A stretch of DNA of 50,217 nt from Bordetella parapertussis (GTDB lineage: Bacteria > Pseudomonadota > Gammaproteobacteria > Burkholderiales > SG8-41), in assembly GCA_945861275.1 (NCBI GenBank), contig CAMATZ010000046.1, positions 1-50,217 of the forward strand, in the 5' to 3' direction. The position numbers and the translations under genes were made by a program. This document shows positions 16,297 through 25,274 of this stretch, in pieces. Below the pieces are notes generated by a model. That model was given only the letters and a program-made list of their open reading frames with translations, had not been told where the DNA came from and searched no databases. The stretch's first letter is position 1, and each line of letters begins with the position of its first letter.

Positions 16297-17220
16297 TTAC
16301 TTCAAGCGGCGCAATTCCGCCGTTGCCCCTTCATACTCCAGCAGATTTTTCGGGCAATTGCGTTGCACCTCCTGCAGCAGCGTTTGTGCACGGGACTGCT
16401 CGCCGTTAACGATGTGCGCTTGCGCGACGTAAAAATTGGCTTCGCAGCGCAACTCGCGCTGACGGTCGGGTTCGGGGCTGGTAGCGCCTACCATCACTGA
16501 ATTGACGTCGGTGCGGCCCATATAAAGTGCGATCAACGGCGCCGGCCAGCCTGCGCGGATACCGCGCGTTTCGCGCTCCAGCAGATCGTCTGCATCGTTG
16601 TTGCCGCTGCGCTTGCGCGCGAGAAACAGCCATAGCGCGGTGTAAACATTGGGCTGTGATTTGAAGGCAACTTCGAAGTCGCCACTGGCGCGCGCAAACT
16701 CGGACATGTAAAACAGTGTGCGGCCCCGCGCAAAATGCACCCCTTCGACTTTGGCATCGAGCTGCAACGCTTTTTCAAAATCAGCGATGGCGCGCGGGTA
16801 GTCGCCTTTCACCGTGAGTTCGACGCCGCGTGCGTGATACACCACCGGGTCATCGGCGCTTAATTTTGCGGCTGTATCAAAGTCGGCGATGGCGCGGTCG
16901 AATTCGCCTTGGTGGGACCATGCCGTGCCACGATAGTAATTGGCGTGACGAACTTTGGAGTCAAGCTTCAACGCGGCGCTGTGATCGGCAATCGCGCGCT
17001 CGTAGTCGCCCTTGTCGGCCCACTGCACGCCGCGCTGCACATACCACAGCGCCAGCATTTCGTCGTTGGCCTTGCGCCCCGCGATGGCGGCGGTGCAATG
17101 TTTGATCGCGAGATCCGGATTATTGGTGATGGAGCGGCACAAATCCGCATCGTTCACCGATTGTGCCTGTGCTGCGCCGCCGGCTAAAAGCAGGGCAAGG
17201 ATGATTGCTGGTGTTTTCAT
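16297..17220 (-). CDS. Exported tetratricopeptide-repeat protein
   Basis: A 307-residue protein with a signal peptide (MKTPAIILALLLAGGAAQAQ, cleavage near residue 20) followed by about four TPR units between residues 45 and 190, recognisable by repeated (Y/F)-x-x-A-I-A-D-(F/H)-x-x-A-L-x-L-D patterns such as YERAIADHSAALKLD, FDRAIADFDTAAKLS and YPRAIADFEKALQLD. TPRs form a helical scaffold for protein binding, here in the periplasm. The last third has no recognised domain. It lies 21 bp after the Bug receptor gene stop on the same strand. The partner is unknown. Confidence 0.82.
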   Translation of the reverse strand: MKTPAIILALLLAGGAAQAQSVNDADLCRSITNNPDLAIKHCTAAIAGRKANDEMLALWYVQRGVQWADKGDYERAIADHSAALKLDSKVRHANYYRGTAWSHQGEFDRAIADFDTAAKLSADDPVVYHARGVELTVKGDYPRAIADFEKALQLDAKVEGVHFARGRTLFYMSEFARASGDFEVAFKSQPNVYTALWLFLARKRSGNNDADDLLERETRGIRAGWPAPLIALYMGRTDVNSVMVGATSPEPDRQRELRCEANFYVAQAHIVNGEQSRAQTLLQEVQRNCPKNLLEYEGATAELRRLK

Positions 17221-17241
17221 GTTTTCTTCTTATACGAGTGC

Positions 17242-18213
17242 TCAGAACTTCAGATTCTGCGACTGGATCACCTTTGACCATCGCACATGCTCCTCGCGCA
17301 TTGTGCGGGTGACGGCTTCCGGCGTAGAGGGAGACGCCTCGGCGCCCTGTGCTAACAGCGGGCCGGTGATACTGTGGTCAGTGAGCGCCCGGTGCAGCGC
17401 AGCGTTGATAAAGTCAACCAGCGTGCGCGGCGTACGCGCGGGGGCGAAAAAGCCGTACCACGTTGTATATTCGAAGCCCGGCAATCCCGCCTCGATCATT
17501 GTCGGCGCTTGCGGCATCAACGCGGTGCGCTTGCTACCCGTGGTCGCGATGGCCTTGAGCCGGCCGGAATTCAGATGCGGCCGTGCTGCCGGAAAGTTGC
17601 AGAAGCTGAAGGTCACCTCACTGCTGAGCAACGCCACGATAGCGGGTCCGCCACCCTTGTAGGGCACGTGAATGACGTCGACGCCGGACAGGGACTTCAG
17701 CATCTCGACCGCCAGGTGATGTCCGCCACCGGTACCGCTCGAGGAAAAAGTCAGTTTGCCCGGACTGGCGCGCGCGAGTGCGAGCACCTCCTGCACGGCG
17801 TTAGCCGGCAGCGAGGTCTGTGCCACCAGAAACGCCGGCAACAGCGCCACCATGCCCACGGGCGCAAAGTCCTTGTGCGGGTCGTAGCCCACCGCACCCA
17901 TCACCAGTGGCGCACTCACCATGCCAGCGCCGGTCGACAGAAACAGCGTGTAACCGTCAGGCGGCGAATGCGCAACCATCTGATGCGCGACCACGCCGCC
18001 GCCGCTGCCGCGGTTGTCCACAACGATAGGCTGTCCCCATGCCTTGGAGAAACTCGCGGCTATCGGCCGCGCTACCGCATCGGTGCCGCCGCCCGGCGGA
18101 TAGGGTGCTACGAGGCGTACCGGCTTTAGCGGAAATTGCGCCGCTAACGACAGGCTGGCAAAGGTGAGCAGTGCGAGTGCGACAAGCGCAACGCGCGAGA
18201 GCGAAAAACACAT
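17242..18213 (-). CDS. TctC/Bug family periplasmic receptor
   Basis: Periplasmic solute receptor of the TTT class, 323 residues. The signal peptide is SRVALVALALLTFASLSLAA, then FPLKPVRLVAPYPPGGGTDAVAR carries the usual P-P-G-G-x-x-D loop; GTGGGHHLAVEML and VPYKGGGPAI follow. ATG 18213 is chosen because it begins a normal signal peptide and lies 10 bp after the upstream lyase gene; an earlier in-frame start would overlap that gene. Being downstream of three CitE-like genes, it may bind a dicarboxylate or hydroxyacid that those lyases process, but this is inference. No membrane subunits are present. Confidence 0.92.
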   Translation of the reverse strand: MCFSLSRVALVALALLTFASLSLAAQFPLKPVRLVAPYPPGGGTDAVARPIAASFSKAWGQPIVVDNRGSGGGVVAHQMVAHSPPDGYTLFLSTGAGMVSAPLVMGAVGYDPHKDFAPVGMVALLPAFLVAQTSLPANAVQEVLALARASPGKLTFSSSGTGGGHHLAVEMLKSLSGVDVIHVPYKGGGPAIVALLSSEVTFSFCNFPAARPHLNSGRLKAIATTGSKRTALMPQAPTMIEAGLPGFEYTTWYGFFAPARTPRTLVDFINAALHRALTDHSITGPLLAQGAEASPSTPEAVTRTMREEHVRWSKVIQSQNLKF

Positions 18214-18223
18214 AAACAACAGC

Positions 18224-19177
18224 TTATGCGCCAGCCGCCGCAGGCTGCTCGCCTTGGGCACGGCGCATCGCCCGCGCTTTATAATCATCTTTGGCGCTAC
18301 AGGCCGCAGCCCAAGCGACGGTGCGCTTCGCCATGTCGTTCTCGTATTTATCGATGACTTTGCCTTCAAACTGCCCTACCGATTCACCTGCATTGGTCAG
18401 ATTGTCGAAGGTATCGATGACTTTGTTTGCCCAGGTAATTTCGTCCGCGGTCGGCGACAGGCCCGAAACCAGCGGTTGAATAAAGTTAGGATGCAGCGCG
18501 CCGGCGTGGTGAACGCCCGCCGCGTGCAGCGCTGCCGCCTGGGCGGTGGCCTGGTCGCCCTGATCGACGCGCCCCGAGGGGTTGGGCACGAACACGCCGC
18601 CGGTGGGCTCTATGTCCAGCACCATCGCCGCCAGCGCGACATAAGCCACCGGAAAAGCGTACTGATCAAAACTTGCAAACATTTCGATGCCGAGATTGAC
18701 CGCCATGTCGTAACCGCCGCCGCCACCCACCGAGCGCAGTTTGCGCGGCGTTGCGGTGAGCGTTTCATAAATATTCACCGCACCCAGGCAGGATTCGATC
18801 ATCGGGTATAACTCGATCGTGCCCGGCACTATGCCGCGCTCTTTTTCCAGCCGCAGGATGATTTCATGCACACGGCGATATTCCGCCGGTGATTCCGTTT
18901 TGGGCAGCATGATGCGGTCCACGCCGGGCCACACCGCGTACGGCAGATCAGCATCGACAAACGGCTTATTGATCCTGACGTAAATCGACGCGCCACCTTT
19001 GTTGGCTTTTTGTATCGACTCGCGGATCAGGGTGCGGCAACGCGCCTTTTCCGCCGGCGCGATGGAATCTTCGATATCCAGGATGTAGACATCGCCGCCT
19101 CGGGTCCACGCTTTATCGATAAAACGCGGATTGGTGGGGGTAACGAACATCGAGCAGCGAGAGACTCTGTTATTCAT
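18224..19177 (-). CDS. CitE-like (HpcH/HpaI family) lyase, canonical copy
   Basis: A 317-residue TIM-barrel protein of the citrate lyase beta/malyl-CoA lyase family, which cleaves 3-hydroxyacyl-CoA type bonds (malyl-CoA, citramalyl-CoA, citryl thioester). It keeps the start RCSMFVTPTNPRFIDKA, the YILDIEDSIAPAEK strand (about 31-44), Arg in YVRIN, the metal glutamate in YPMIESCLGAVN and an Asp in GGGYDMAVNLG. There is no citF, citD or citX nearby, so a free CoA-thioester lyase is more likely than classical citrate lyase. It is the third of three consecutive CitE-like genes on this strand and the one with the most complete active site. Confidence 0.85.
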   Translation of the reverse strand: MNNRVSRCSMFVTPTNPRFIDKAWTRGGDVYILDIEDSIAPAEKARCRTLIRESIQKANKGGASIYVRINKPFVDADLPYAVWPGVDRIMLPKTESPAEYRRVHEIILRLEKERGIVPGTIELYPMIESCLGAVNIYETLTATPRKLRSVGGGGGYDMAVNLGIEMFASFDQYAFPVAYVALAAMVLDIEPTGGVFVPNPSGRVDQGDQATAQAAALHAAGVHHAGALHPNFIQPLVSGLSPTADEITWANKVIDTFDNLTNAGESVGQFEGKVIDKYENDMAKRTVAWAAACSAKDDYKARAMRRAQGEQPAAAGA

Positions 19178-19213
19178 GGTTTAAGTTCCAGTGAAATATT
19201 GTTGCGGTGAATA

Positions 19214-20200
19214 TCATGCGATCGGCTTTTCATGAGCACGGGCTTTCACATCATCGCGTGCCTGCACCCGCTTCGCCCACTTGAGATAGAGCTTCGCGCG
19301 CAAATCCACCGGCACGTCGATCATCTTGCCGTCTATCGGTACGGACGCCATGCCATGCTTTAACCCCTCGGCAAATACCTCGATGACCTTTACGTAGTAG
19401 GCGGCTTCTTCAGCGCTTGGACGGAACCCTTCGTTACACAACTTGATCCATGAGGCATGCGCACATACAGCGCCTTTAAATCCGGTGTCGCGGGCGCGCC
19501 GCACGGCCTTTTTCAACGTGTCCTCGCTGACATTCTCCAGCGTCAGGCTCAAGGGGTAACTCATGCCCAGCGCCTGCCCGCCCACGGAAATGGCAACCGT
19601 GATCAGTTGCGACTTGATGTACTCCAGCGGATCGAATTCCAGCGTAGGCGCAGATTGCATGCCGAGACTACTGCACAGTTCTTGTTCGTTGACGAAGAAA
19701 ATGCCGAAACGCTCACTCGCGCGGGCAATTTCCAGCGCATGCCACACCGCCCCGGCGTTATTCACTTCAACGTCAATTTCCACAGAGCCGCTGGCGATGC
19801 CGCGGCTTACCTCAAGCGCATCCAGGCATCGCGCCGCGGTCACAATATCCCCGGGGCTGGTTATACCTTTCAGCACCACACCCGAAATGCCGCAGAACAC
19901 CGTTGCTTCAAGTTCGGCGGTAGCGCTGTCACCGTTAATTCTGACAAAAACTTCAGCGCCGCCCTGTGCCGCCGCGTGAATTGCCGCAGGCATACGGGAC
20001 TTCAGGTCCTGCTGCCAGTCACCATCCGGCTTCTTTACGAAATCCAGAATGATCGCGTCCGCCCATGAGGCATAAGCTTTTTTGCCGAGTTGCGCATCGT
20101 CGATGGACAGTGCAAGCAGCGAACGGCGTATGTACTTGGGCATAGGCTGCTCGCTGACGAGCGGTTTGATTTCTGAGCTGGGCTGCATATCGTGATTCAT
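19214..20200 (-). CDS. Degenerate CitE-like protein
   Basis: A 328-residue member of the CitE/HpcH family that has lost key residues. The usual L-D-L-E-D-S strand reads IILDFVKKPDG, so the acidic pair is gone. The glutamate strand reads IDVEVNNAGAV, and the second metal ligand region reads FFVNEQELCSSLG with Glu in place of Asp. Length, strand order and the SLLALSIDDAQLGKKA start still match. It may bind a ligand or act as a non-catalytic partner. Start ATG 20200 is uncertain; 20188 and a Met 20 residues in are alternatives. It sits between two other CitE-like genes, all on the minus strand. Confidence 0.7.
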   Translation of the reverse strand: MNHDMQPSSEIKPLVSEQPMPKYIRRSLLALSIDDAQLGKKAYASWADAIILDFVKKPDGDWQQDLKSRMPAAIHAAAQGGAEVFVRINGDSATAELEATVFCGISGVVLKGITSPGDIVTAARCLDALEVSRGIASGSVEIDVEVNNAGAVWHALEIARASERFGIFFVNEQELCSSLGMQSAPTLEFDPLEYIKSQLITVAISVGGQALGMSYPLSLTLENVSEDTLKKAVRRARDTGFKGAVCAHASWIKLCNEGFRPSAEEAAYYVKVIEVFAEGLKHGMASVPIDGKMIDVPVDLRAKLYLKWAKRVQARDDVKARAHEKPIA

Positions 20201-20307
20201 CCGGAGTTCGTGAACGTCAATTACCAACCCTGTCGTTCCTGCCCTCGAATGCTGTAGTCGGGGGCGGGAATGACAGTGGAGAAGTTTTTCATTTCTAGTT
20301 TGAGAAG

Positions 20308-21033
20308 TTAAGCCGAGGCAAATCCTTCGTTGACCGCAGCCACCTGTTGCGGTGTTGCGCACACACAGCCGGTAAAGCCCATGAGCCGGGCTTCGCGGGC
20401 CGCTTTTGCCGTGCCTTCCTTCGTTGCCACGCCGCCGCGCGAGCCGGGCCGCCACAGTGCGCCCAACGGCTGTTTGCCCAGCATCCTTGCGGCAAGCAGC
20501 GCGCGCGTCATCAGGAAACGGTACAGCCGGAATTCGTCCTGCGGCACCGGTCCCAGTCGCATGGTCAGGTCAATGCGCCCCACGCCCAGCGCGGTCACGC
20601 GCGGGCTGGCTTGCGCGATGGCAGCCGCATTCCAGAAACCCTTGGCGGATTCCAGCATCAGCACCAATTCGGTGGTGCCCGGATCAACGCCGCGCTCTTT
20701 TTCCATGGCTGCGATGAGCTCACCGAGTTCGGCAACTTCCTCGGGTGCATCGGGGCCGGGAAAAATAATTCCTGTGATGCCACGCTGCATGGCGGCGCTG
20801 ACATCCGCCCAGCGGGTGTCGCGGTCTATGCGCACAAAGACCTGCGCCCGACTGTCACCGATTGTTTTTATTAAAGCACCCAAACCCGCGCGCGCGGCCT
20901 CCTTGGCTTTAGGCGGTACTGAATACTCGAGGTCGAGCACCAGCACGTCCGGATGGAATTCCGCATAACGCATGACTGCCGCGGGATCATGCGCGGGAAC
21001 TATCATCCACGAACGTCTCATGTTATCTGCCAT
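20308..21033 (-). CDS. Short CitE-like (HpcH/HpaI family) lyase
   Basis: A 241-residue CitE-family protein, shorter than the usual 280-320. It has VLVLDLEYSVPPKAK, where the second acidic residue of the LDLED strand is Tyr, VFVRIDRDTRWAD, the metal glutamate in LVLMLESAKGFWNAAAIA and Asp in LGVGRIDLTMRLG. Loss of the C-terminal segment that normally closes the active site suggests a simplified enzyme or a different quaternary structure. ATG 21033 has a strong GGAGG ribosome binding site. It is 29 bp downstream of a Bug receptor gene and is the first of three lyase genes. Confidence 0.8.
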   Translation of the reverse strand: MADNMRRSWMIVPAHDPAAVMRYAEFHPDVLVLDLEYSVPPKAKEAARAGLGALIKTIGDSRAQVFVRIDRDTRWADVSAAMQRGITGIIFPGPDAPEEVAELGELIAAMEKERGVDPGTTELVLMLESAKGFWNAAAIAQASPRVTALGVGRIDLTMRLGPVPQDEFRLYRFLMTRALLAARMLGKQPLGALWRPGSRGGVATKEGTAKAAREARLMGFTGCVCATPQQVAAVNEGFASA

Positions 21034-21062
21034 TCTTAGTACCTCCCTGTCGCCGGCAACAA

Positions 21063-22040
21063 TCACTCCAGCTTGATTTTCGCATCCTTGATGAGTTTCG
21101 CATACCTTACTAAATCCGCCTTGATCAGTGCCGCAAACTGCTCTGCCGAGCCGACCAGGGGATCCGCACCCATCTTCAGCAGGGTATCGCTGAGTTCCGG
21201 CATGCGCAAGATGCGAGCGTATTCCAATGACAGCTTGCTGATAATGGCCTTCGGCGTTTTTGCCGGCGCGAGTACTCCCTGCCATGACTTGACTTCGAAA
21301 CCCGGCAGTCCAGACTCGGTGAAAGTCGGCACCTCGGGCAGGGCTGTCAATCTCTTTTCGCCAGACACTGCGATGGCGCGAAGCCGCCCACTCCTTACAA
21401 AAGGCGCCAGCGGTAGCGCATTGTTGGTAAACACCTGAACCTGTCCGCCGATCAAGTCCGTAACTGCCGGCCCCGCGCCTTTGTGGGGGATGTGCTGCAT
21501 CCTGATCCCGGCAAGAATGCTGAATAACTCTATCGCCAGATGGTTGGCAGTTCCGCTGCCCGACGAAGCATAGTTAAGCTGCCCCGGCCTGGCTTTGGCC
21601 AGCGCGATAAGCTCCTGCAGGTTGTTTGCGGGCACCTGCGGATTCACCACCAGCAACGTCTCCGTGCCAACCAGCGTCGCAACCGGCGCAAAGTCCTTCA
21701 CTGCGTCGTAAGGCGTTTTGAGCAGGCTGGGGTTGATCACATGCGTGCTCGTCACATGCAGCAGGGTATAACCGTCGGGCGCAGCTTTCACCACAGCTTC
21801 CGAACCGATAATGGTGTTGCCGCCGCCGCGATTATCCACCACCACCTGTTGACCCCAGCTATCGGTCAGTCTCTGTCCGATCAGGCGTGCAATTATAGTA
21901 GTGCTGCCGCCCGGCGGAAAGGTAACAATCATGCGTATAGGCTTGCTCGGATAGTTGGCCTGGGCCAGTGCCGGCAGCGGGCACAGCAGCAGCGCCAACC
22001 CGGATAGAAATTTATTCAAAAACAAAACTTTATGAGTCAT
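21063..22040 (-). CDS. TctC/Bug family periplasmic receptor
   Basis: Periplasmic receptor of the TTT class, 325 residues, signal peptide FLSGLALLLCPLPALAQA. The core is typical (GSGTANHLAIELF, IPHKGAGPAV, FEVKSWQGVLAPAKTP). In the ligand loop the usual P-P-G-G-x-x-D reads PPGGSTT, so the conserved Asp is replaced by Thr, which may change the ligand. The start is MTHKVLFLNKF. It is preceded by the VOC gene (19-bp gap) and followed by the CitE-like genes, forming one probable operon from 22467 to 17242 or beyond. Confidence 0.9.
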   Translation of the reverse strand: MTHKVLFLNKFLSGLALLLCPLPALAQANYPSKPIRMIVTFPPGGSTTIIARLIGQRLTDSWGQQVVVDNRGGGNTIIGSEAVVKAAPDGYTLLHVTSTHVINPSLLKTPYDAVKDFAPVATLVGTETLLVVNPQVPANNLQELIALAKARPGQLNYASSGSGTANHLAIELFSILAGIRMQHIPHKGAGPAVTDLIGGQVQVFTNNALPLAPFVRSGRLRAIAVSGEKRLTALPEVPTFTESGLPGFEVKSWQGVLAPAKTPKAIISKLSLEYARILRMPELSDTLLKMGADPLVGSAEQFAALIKADLVRYAKLIKDAKIKLE

Positions 22041-22059
22041 AGCGGGTATCTCTCCATGA

Positions 22060-22467
22060 CTATTCAGGCTTGACGTTTTTTACCGCGCCCTTCCAGCCAC
22101 TGGCGGTGATGTCGAATACGATGCCGGTGGGATCGCGGTATTTCACTTCGTAGTAACTGTTGGGTGTGTTGGGCGGGCGGCCCTGAAAATGCGATGCGCC
22201 GGCGGCTTTTACCTGTTCCTCGGCCTGCGCAAGGTTGTCCACCCACATGCCGAAATGCATCACACCGTAATAGGGGTGTTCCACGCCAGGCACCTGACCG
22301 CCCTTGGCGAGCAGCGCGACGTTGATGGTGCCATCGGTCATGTAGACGCCGTTCTGCGCGTTGCCGGCGTGTGTCATGCCAAACGCGTCCTCGAAAAACT
22401 TTTGCGCCGCCGCGACGTCGGGCACCGACAACGCGATATGGCGCAGCTTGTAGGGTTGCTTGTCCAT
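22060..22467 (-). CDS. VOC (glyoxalase/dioxygenase) family protein
   Basis: A single-module vicinal-oxygen-chelate protein of 135 residues with two beta-alpha-beta-beta-beta units. Candidate metal ligands are His10 in LRHIALSVPDV, His in VMHFGMWVDN and Glu/Asp in YEVKYRDPTGIVFDI. Family members include glyoxalase I, methylmalonyl-CoA epimerase and extradiol dioxygenases; the size fits a glyoxalase/epimerase-like member. It heads the minus-strand operon with a Bug receptor and CitE-like lyases, where an epimerase for a CoA ester would be plausible. That is inference only. Confidence 0.85.
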   Translation of the reverse strand: MDKQPYKLRHIALSVPDVAAAQKFFEDAFGMTHAGNAQNGVYMTDGTINVALLAKGGQVPGVEHPYYGVMHFGMWVDNLAQAEEQVKAAGASHFQGRPPNTPNSYYEVKYRDPTGIVFDITASGWKGAVKNVKPE

Positions 22468-22580
22468 GAATTTCTCTGCAGTGGGGGAGTATCTGTGTTC
22501 AGATCGAGTATAGAGGGGGGCATCCCGGCGGGCAAGCCTTGGTGCGTGACAGTGCTATCATGAAAATCCAGGAGGCAGGC

Positions 22581-23561
22581 ATGAAGGATGGTTTTACTGT
22601 GGTGTGTTTGATGGCGGCGATTAGCGCGTGCGTGTCCGTGCAGGCCGCCGAGTGGAAACCGTCGAAGCGCATCGAAGTGGTGGTGCCCAACGCGCCAGGC
22701 GGCGGCAATGACCGGCTGGTGCGGCTGGTGCTGAAAATTGCGCAGGAGCAAAAATTGATTGAGCCGGTGGTGAATGTCATACACAAGCCCGGCGCGGGTG
22801 TGGTGATGGGGCTGACGTACCTCAATCAATTTGCGGGCGACGGCCATCACATTGCCATTGTGTCGTCCACCTTTCTCGGCGACTATGTGTCGGGACGCAG
22901 CGCTATCAGCCCCACCGACATCACACCCATTGCGCAGTTGTTCACCGAGTATGTTGGGTTCGCGGTCAAGCCCGATTCGCCGCTTAAGTCGGGCCGCGAT
23001 ATCATGGCGCGCTTGAAGGCTGATGTCACATCGTTAAGTGCGTCACTTTCCGGCGGGATCGGCAATCACAACCATATCGCGCTGTCGCTGGTGGCGCGTG
23101 CGGCGGGCGGTGACCCCAAAAAACTCAAAGTCGTGGTGTTTAGCAGCGGCGCTGATGCCATTACTGCGGCGCTTGGAGGACATGTCGATATGCTGGTCGG
23201 GCCTGCTGCCAGCGTGCTGCCGCATGTGCAGGCGGGGCGGCTGCGCTTTGTGGCGCTGGCTGCACCCAATCGTCTCGAAGGCGCGTTTGCTGCCGTGCCG
23301 GTGTGGAAAGAGCTTGGCGCCAACGCTGTGACCTCAAACTGGCGCGCCATTGTTGGTCCGCGCAGTTTACCGCCGCCCCACACCGAATACTGGGAAAATG
23401 TGCTTGCGCGCGTGGTCGAGTCCGATGACTGGAAAAAAATGCTTGAACGGGATCTTGTCACCAACGAGTTCCTGCGCAGTGCGCGCATGCGCGACGAGCT
23501 CAAAGCGGACTATGAAGAACTTAAAACAGTGATGACACAGTTGGGATTGGTAAAGCAGTAG
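22581..23561 (+). CDS. Divergent TctC/Bug-type periplasmic receptor
   Basis: A 326-residue periplasmic binding protein in the TctC/Bug class, but less typical than the others: it begins WKPSKRIEVVVPNAPGGGNDRLVR with the loop A-P-G-G-G-N-D, and has GGIGNHNHIALSLV in place of the usual G-x-A-N-H-L. The signal peptide is about 24 residues (VVCLMAAISACVSVQAA). ATG 22581 is chosen over in-frame starts at 22539 and 22560 because AGGAGG lies 5 nt upstream of it. It is divergent from the VOC gene and followed after 40 bp by a ModA-like receptor. No transporter membrane subunits are near. Confidence 0.85.
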   Translation: MKDGFTVVCLMAAISACVSVQAAEWKPSKRIEVVVPNAPGGGNDRLVRLVLKIAQEQKLIEPVVNVIHKPGAGVVMGLTYLNQFAGDGHHIAIVSSTFLGDYVSGRSAISPTDITPIAQLFTEYVGFAVKPDSPLKSGRDIMARLKADVTSLSASLSGGIGNHNHIALSLVARAAGGDPKKLKVVVFSSGADAITAALGGHVDMLVGPAASVLPHVQAGRLRFVALAAPNRLEGAFAAVPVWKELGANAVTSNWRAIVGPRSLPPPHTEYWENVLARVVESDDWKKMLERDLVTNEFLRSARMRDELKADYEELKTVMTQLGLVKQ

Positions 23562-23601
23562 TTCTAACAGCCGGAAAGACTCAGTGGCAGAGGAGATCAG
23601 C

Positions 23602-24360
23602 ATGCAATTTTCGGGATGCGAAATGTTTGCAGTGGCAGTGGTGATGTTCGGCATGAGTCTGACGACAGCGCAGTGCGCGGAGATCGTCGTATTCAGCACG
23701 ATTTCCGCGAAGGAAGCGTTAATCGAGCTGGTTCCGGAGTTCGAGCGCGTGAGCGGGCACAAGGTCAACATTACCTACGCCGGCGGTTCGGGCCTTGCCA
23801 AGCAGATACTCGGCGGCACGCAGGGTGATCTCTTCATTGGGCCGGAAGAATTCTCGGGTCCGCTGATAAAGGAAGGCAAGCTGCTGGCGGCCAGCCGCAC
23901 GGCGTTTGCGCGCTCCAGCACCGGCCTCGCGGTGCGCGCGGGCGTGGCGAAGCCGGACATCAGTTCGCCGGAAAAACTGAAAAGCGTCCTGCTCGCGGCT
24001 GGCAAGGTGTCGTATAGCGCGGGGGCGAGCGGCATGCATTTCGTCAAGGTGCTCGAACGGCTGGGCATTTCCGATGCCATAGCGGCGAAGCGGGTGACGC
24101 CGCGTGCGGGCGAGTTGGTCGGCGCGGTGGTGGCGCGGGGCGACGCCGACATCGCGGTACAGCAGATCAGCGAGCTGTTGCCGGTGCCGGGCATCCAGAT
24201 TCTCGATCCCTTGCCGCAGGAATTGCAGCATACAATCGTCTATGGCGCCAGCGCATTTCCGCAATCGACGCAACGCGAAGTAGCGCAGGCCTTCGTGAAT
24301 TTTCTCAGGTCGGAGGCGGCGCGTGTGGTGTTGCGCGAAAAAGGGCTGGACCCGGTATAA
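23602..24360 (+). CDS. ModA-like periplasmic substrate-binding protein
   Basis: A 252-residue exported binding protein with the type II fold of molybdate/tungstate and related anion receptors: signal peptide (FAVAVVMFGMSLTTAQCA), then IVVFSTISAKEALIELVPEFER, YAGGSGLAKQI, GDLFIGPEE and a C-terminal VNFLRSEAARVVLREKGLDP. These are the landmarks of the SBP_bac_11/ModA family, but no modB/modC genes are present, and many such orphan proteins bind other anions. ATG 23602 follows GAGGAG; the earlier GTG at 23584 would add six residues before the signal. A strong hairpin follows the stop. Confidence 0.85.
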   Translation: MQFSGCEMFAVAVVMFGMSLTTAQCAEIVVFSTISAKEALIELVPEFERVSGHKVNITYAGGSGLAKQILGGTQGDLFIGPEEFSGPLIKEGKLLAASRTAFARSSTGLAVRAGVAKPDISSPEKLKSVLLAAGKVSYSAGASGMHFVKVLERLGISDAIAAKRVTPRAGELVGAVVARGDADIAVQQISELLPVPGIQILDPLPQELQHTIVYGASAFPQSTQREVAQAFVNFLRSEAARVVLREKGLDPV

Positions 24361-24361
24361 G

Positions 24362-24396
24362 CAAGGATCGCGGTCGCATGCGCGATACGATCCTTG
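24362..24396 (+). terminator. Hairpin terminator candidate
   Basis: CAAGGATCG (24362-24370) pairs perfectly with CGATCCTTG (24388-24396) around a 17-nt loop, starting 1 nt after the ModA-like stop codon. There is no T-tract on the plus strand; the sequence after it is A-rich. It probably separates the binding-protein genes from the operon starting at 24488. Confidence 0.55.
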
Positions 24397-24487
24397 TGCT
24401 GTGTAAAAAATTCAATAAAAACAAATAGTTATGTGTATAAATCGAGTCTGACCCCATAAACAAGTTACTGCTTAAGGAGTATCTGAC

Positions 24488-25261
24488 ATGCGCACCAACA
24501 CGCTCAAGCAAAAACTGCAGGACGGCAAGCCTGCTTTCGGGGTGATGATCACTTTTCCGTCGCCGCCCATTGTGGAAATGCTGGGCTACATGGGGTTCGA
24601 TTGGGTGCTCATCGATAACGAACATGGTTCCATCACGGTGGATACTGCCGAGGAGCTGATACGCGCCGCCGAGTTAACCGGCATCGCACCCATTGTGCGG
24701 CCGGTGGCCAACCGGCCGGAGGTGATTGCGCCGTTCCTCGATCGCGGCGCGTGGGGCGTGCAGGTGCCACATGTCAATACCCGGGCGGAAGCTGAGGCCG
24801 CGGTCGCGGCCTGCAAGTATTTTCCCGATGGACAGCGCGGCAGTTTCAGCCGCGGCAGGCCCGCGGAGTACGGGATGGGCGGGACGACGCAGGAATACTT
24901 TGCGAAAGCCAATGCGAACACGCTGGTTTGCCTGATGCTCGAAGAAGTTGAAGCCATCGACAATATTGCCGAGATCGTTACCGTGAAGGGCGTGGATGTG
25001 CTGTTTATCGGGTCGGGCGACCTGTCACAGTCGATGGGCCACCCGGGACAGCAAGCGCACCCCGAGGTGCAGGCGGTGATGGAAAAAGGCGTAAAGCGCA
25101 TCCGTGATGCGGGCATTGTGGCCGGCGTAAGTTGCCCGGACGCGCTTATTCCCAAGTTCCTGGGTCTGGGCGTGCAGTACTTTCACAGCAACGTAGGAAG
25201 CCTGCTGCAAAGCGCCGGGGAAGCGTATCTCAAGAACGTGCGCAAATCTGCAGGCGGGTAA
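24488..25261 (+). CDS. HpaI-type class II aldolase
   Basis: A 257-residue metal-dependent pyruvate aldolase of the HpcH/HpaI family (4-hydroxy-2-oxo-acid aldolase type), cytoplasmic. Catalytic landmarks are His46 in IDNEHGSI, Arg71 in VRPV, the metal ligand Glu152 or Glu153 in LMLEEVEA and Asp178 in IGSGDLSQSMG. Relatives release pyruvate plus an aldehyde from 4-hydroxy-2-oxo-heptanedioate, 2-keto-3-deoxy-rhamnonate and similar acids. AAGGAG precedes ATG 24488. It is first in a tight operon with 2-oxoacid dehydrogenase E1 subunits (14-bp gap), which could consume the 2-oxo product. Confidence 0.9.
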   Translation: MRTNTLKQKLQDGKPAFGVMITFPSPPIVEMLGYMGFDWVLIDNEHGSITVDTAEELIRAAELTGIAPIVRPVANRPEVIAPFLDRGAWGVQVPHVNTRAEAEAAVAACKYFPDGQRGSFSRGRPAEYGMGGTTQEYFAKANANTLVCLMLEEVEAIDNIAEIVTVKGVDVLFIGSGDLSQSMGHPGQQAHPEVQAVMEKGVKRIRDAGIVAGVSCPDALIPKFLGLGVQYFHSNVGSLLQSAGEAYLKNVRKSAGG

Positions 25262-25274
25262 AGGAGACAGATCG

